Source: JAHEZL01 sp964406465
GTDB taxonomy: Bacteria; Bacteroidota; Bacteroidia; Flavobacteriales_C; GCA-002722245
Direction of reading: 5' to 3'
Length of the DNA stretch: 64,000 nucleotides
Assembly: GCA_964406465.1 (NCBI GenBank)
Contig: CAYORT010000010.1
Span: 1-64,000, forward strand
Part shown: one piece after another, positions 63,401-64,000 of the stretch
Layout of the letters: every line of letters starts with the position of its first letter
How positions within the stretch are numbered: the first letter of the stretch is position 1
The notes under the pieces: generated by a model
What the model was told of the DNA's origin: nothing
What the model saw: only the letters and a program-made list of their open reading frames with translations
The model's database searches: none
Translations under genes and position numbers: made by a program

Positions 63401-63736
63401 GTGCCCTATAAGGAAAAAGAAACGTCTAAATTGTACTACACCATTGGTGAAGTAGCCGAAATGTTTGAAGTAAACACGTCGCTAATTCGCTTTTGGGAAA
63501 AAGAATTTGAAATTCTTAAACCTAAAAAAAGCAAAAAGGGAAATCGTTTGTTCACCAAAGACGACGTAGAAAATTTTAAGCTCATTCATCACCTCGTTAA
63601 GGAAAGAGGTTTCACCCTAAATGGCGCTAAAGACAAGCTTAAAAAGCATAAGTTTGAGGCAAAGAAGGAAGTGGAGATGGTGCAATCTTTAGAAAAAGTG
63701 AAGAAATTTTTGCTGGCTCTTAAGAAGGAGTTGTAG
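63401..63736 (+). CDS. MerR-family transcriptional regulator
   Basis: The 111-residue protein starts at GTG. It has a MerR winged helix (YYTIGEVAEMFEVNTSLIRFWEKEF, KKSKKGNRLFTKDDVENF) and a short coiled-coil tail without effector domain. The same M23-MerR neighbourhood is familiar from Bacteroidota. Target genes are unknown. Confidence 0.92.
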   Translation: MPYKEKETSKLYYTIGEVAEMFEVNTSLIRFWEKEFEILKPKKSKKGNRLFTKDDVENFKLIHHLVKERGFTLNGAKDKLKKHKFEAKKEVEMVQSLEKVKKFLLALKKEL

Positions 63737-63820
63737 TATTTTTTGCAAAAAAAATTTTTTTTTGAAACCTTTCAGATGTTTGTTCAGTAAGGGTAAATCC
63801 AAACCTTAAAACAAACTGTT

Positions 63821-64000
63821 TTGAAAAAGAAAGTACTCGTAGTAGAAGATGAGCAAATGCAAGCTAAGCTACTTGTAAACACATTGCTCAAAGAAGATTC
63901 AGAAGTTTTTTTATGTGAAGAAGGCAATTACGCCAAAACCATTTTAGGTTTAAATAAATTCGATATCATTTTCTTAGATATCAATATTCCAAACATTAGC
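63821..64000 (+). CDS. Response regulator receiver domain, 5' part
   Basis: A TTG start at 63821 opens a frame that runs off the window after 60 residues. It begins KKKVLVVEDEQMQAKLL and reaches FLDINIPNIS, so the acidic pair and phosphoacceptor Asp of a receiver domain are present. The output domain is not visible. Confidence 0.85.
   Translation, partial: MKKKVLVVEDEQMQAKLLVNTLLKEDSEVFLCEEGNYAKTILGLNKFDIIFLDINIPNIS

Overview
The window looks like chromosomal DNA of a Bacteroidota bacterium (Flavobacteriia/Chitinophagia-like). It is AT-rich, Shine-Dalgarno sequences are mostly absent, promoter -7 elements resemble TAnnTTTG, and it carries a fused ccoNO oxidase gene, TSP3-repeat outer-membrane proteins, SpII lipoproteins and typical Bacteroidota gene neighbourhoods. 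No rRNA, tRNA or CRISPR array was seen.

Layout. 1-7381: the 3' part of a membrane pyrophosphatase with a Cys-rich tail, ruvC, an MprF/AglD-type membrane protein with a GT2 glycosyltransferase, and efp-lpxD with a SpoIIE/RsbU-type phosphatase. 7361-22937: an exopolysaccharide/O-antigen locus in two divergent arms. The minus arm encodes Wzy-like ligase/polymerase, two tandem Wzz-like co-polymerases, a Wzx flippase, an AlgJ/AlgX-like SGNH protein, an MBOAT acyltransferase and a GT-C-like giant. The plus arm encodes a GtrB-like GT2, a GT-C-like protein, two membrane-anchored beta-sandwich proteins and a GT4. 22938-41301: rnhB, a methyltransferase, a DUF3352-like protein, a lipoprotein/TSP3 operon, a DUF559 nuclease embedded in palindromic repeats, a frameshifted secreted protein, ridA, a GGCT, an M1 peptidase opposite a TIMP-like protein, small secreted proteins and topB.

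41439-56531 is the most coherent region. It is a microaerobic respiration island: ccoS-ccoNO-ccoQ-ccoP-ccoG-ccoH-SafE-like transporter, hemN, a sensor kinase with a receiver-CRP/FNR fusion regulator, two universal stress proteins and a CcoI-type copper ATPase. Five promoters in it (ccoS, hemN, kinase, usp, copper ATPase) each carry a 14-bp FNR-type dyad whose centre lies exactly 36.5 nt before the last base of a -7-like element. I read this as one regulon, probably run by the kinase/REC-CRP pair, which would include its own autoregulated promoter.

56572-64000: an SGNH-family membrane protein, an orphan NarL-type regulator, a SET-domain protein, alaS, an M23 peptidase, a MerR regulator and the 5' end of a response regulator. 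Several families of short palindromes are scattered between genes. The clearest mobile-looking element is a 175-bp unit with perfect 36-bp terminal inverted repeats (31904-32078) beside the DUF559 gene.
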